From: Thermoplasmata archaeon
GTDB lineage: Archaea; Thermoplasmatota; Thermoplasmata; Thermoplasmatales; Thermoplasmataceae
DNA length: 5,346 nt
Assembly: GCA_021816385.1 (NCBI GenBank)
Contig: JAKAYJ010000086.1
Coordinates: 1 to 5,346 of the forward strand
Reading direction: 5' to 3'
In this document: positions 4,882 to 5,346 of the stretch, piece after piece
How the letters are laid out: every line of letters begins with the position of its first letter
Position numbering within the stretch: position 1 is the first letter of the stretch
Translations under genes and position numbers: made by a program
Notes under the pieces: model-generated
Seen by the model: only the letters and a program-made list of their open reading frames with translations
The model's database searches: none
What the model was told of the DNA's origin: nothing

Positions 4882-5346
4882 ATGATTGAAATCAAAGACA
4901 TAAGAAAGGTATACAAAGGTGGAAAAGTAGCTGTCGACGGAATTACCGAAACCATGGACAAAAGAGTCACAACACTGATAGGTAGAAACGGTGCGGGAAA
5001 GACCACGCTGTTGAGAATGCTTTCAACACAGCTTTATCCTACCTCAGGGACTGCCCTAATCAATGGGCTTGATATTGTTAGTGATGCAATTAAAATTAGA
5101 AAAATAGTGGCAAGCATACCACAGGAGGCTTCTCCCCTGGGAATACTTTCACCATATGAACAGGTTAACATGTATCTACTGGGCAAAAAATTCAGTTTCC
5201 CTGATGCGAGGAAAGCTGCGAATGATGCCCTGGAGACAGTTGGACTCTGGGATGTTAGAAATAAGCCCTCCGATACGCTGAGCGGGGGGATGAAGAGGAA
5301 GATGTTCGTTGCACTTGCACTGGCATCAAATGCAGAACTTGTATTT
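4882..5346 (+). CDS. ABC transporter ATP-binding protein, ABC-2 exporter type, 3' part missing
   Basis: This is the nucleotide-binding subunit of an ABC transporter on the cytoplasmic face of the membrane. The window holds 155 codons from ATG 4882 and ends before the LDEPT part of Walker B. Walker A is GRNGAGKTT at 34-42. The Q-loop glutamine is Q81 in SIPQE. The signature LSGGMKRK is at 133-140, and AELVF at 151-155 begins Walker B. An LSGGMKR signature followed by a basic residue is typical of the DrrA/NatA-like ATPases of ABC-2 exporters for drugs, ions, lipids or polysaccharides; the cargo cannot be told. The start is supported by AGGT 7 nt upstream. It lies in a probable operon with the preceding membrane protein, and an ABC-2 permease gene is expected just beyond the edge. 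Confidence 0.96.
   Translation, partial: MIEIKDIRKVYKGGKVAVDGITETMDKRVTTLIGRNGAGKTTLLRMLSTQLYPTSGTALINGLDIVSDAIKIRKIVASIPQEASPLGILSPYEQVNMYLLGKKFSFPDARKAANDALETVGLWDVRNKPSDTLSGGMKRKMFVALALASNAELVF

Noticed and set aside
4812..5006. 64-codon minus-strand ORF
   Set aside because: It is antisense to the Walker A region of the ABC ATPase.

Overview
The window looks like chromosomal DNA of a moderately AT-rich archaeon, most plausibly of the Thermoplasmata/Thermoplasmatales type (Thermoplasma, Ferroplasma, Cuniculiplasma and relatives). This placement is inference. It rests on an archaeal-type GxGD prepilin/prearchaellin peptidase, TATA-like boxes about 25 nt upstream of start codons (leaderless or nearly leaderless mRNAs), GGTGAT-type Shine-Dalgarno sites mainly inside operons, Arg codons biased to AGA/AGG, and a sequon-rich surface protein. 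No rRNA, tRNA, CRISPR array, insertion sequence or phage gene is visible.

Positions 1-3239 form a tight four-gene minus-strand operon. In transcription order it holds a YycJ/WalJ-type metallo-beta-lactamase-fold hydrolase, a beta-hydroxyacid dehydrogenase (3-hydroxyisobutyrate dehydrogenase family), a FlaK/PibD-like aspartic prepilin peptidase, and imidazolonepropionase (hutI, cut by the left edge). The junctions are a 4-nt gap, an 8-nt overlap and a 6-nt gap, with good internal ribosome binding sites before the dehydrogenase and hutI. The products have no obvious common pathway.

Positions 3240-3376 hold the operon promoter, a perfect 8+1+8 inverted repeat beside it, and the likely terminator of the next gene. 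Positions 3377-3952 (minus) encode a stand-alone HFCD-family flavoprotein related to phosphopantothenoylcysteine decarboxylase but without the usual active-site cysteine. Its promoter shares a 15/16-base element with the operon promoter at nearly the same distance from the start codon, which suggests co-regulation.

Positions 3953-4342 are mostly non-coding. They hold the flavoprotein promoter, a possible 48-codon minus-strand gene with its own TATA-like box, ribosome binding site and downstream T-run, and the promoter for the rightward genes.

Positions 4343-5346 (plus) encode a two-helix membrane protein with a sequon-rich outer domain, followed after 14 nt by an ABC-2-type ATPase cut by the right edge. 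The pair is probably the start of an exporter operon. I see no clearly new multi-gene system. The most interesting signals are the shared promoter element with its palindrome, the cysteine-less decarboxylase-like flavoprotein, and the extended prepilin peptidase.
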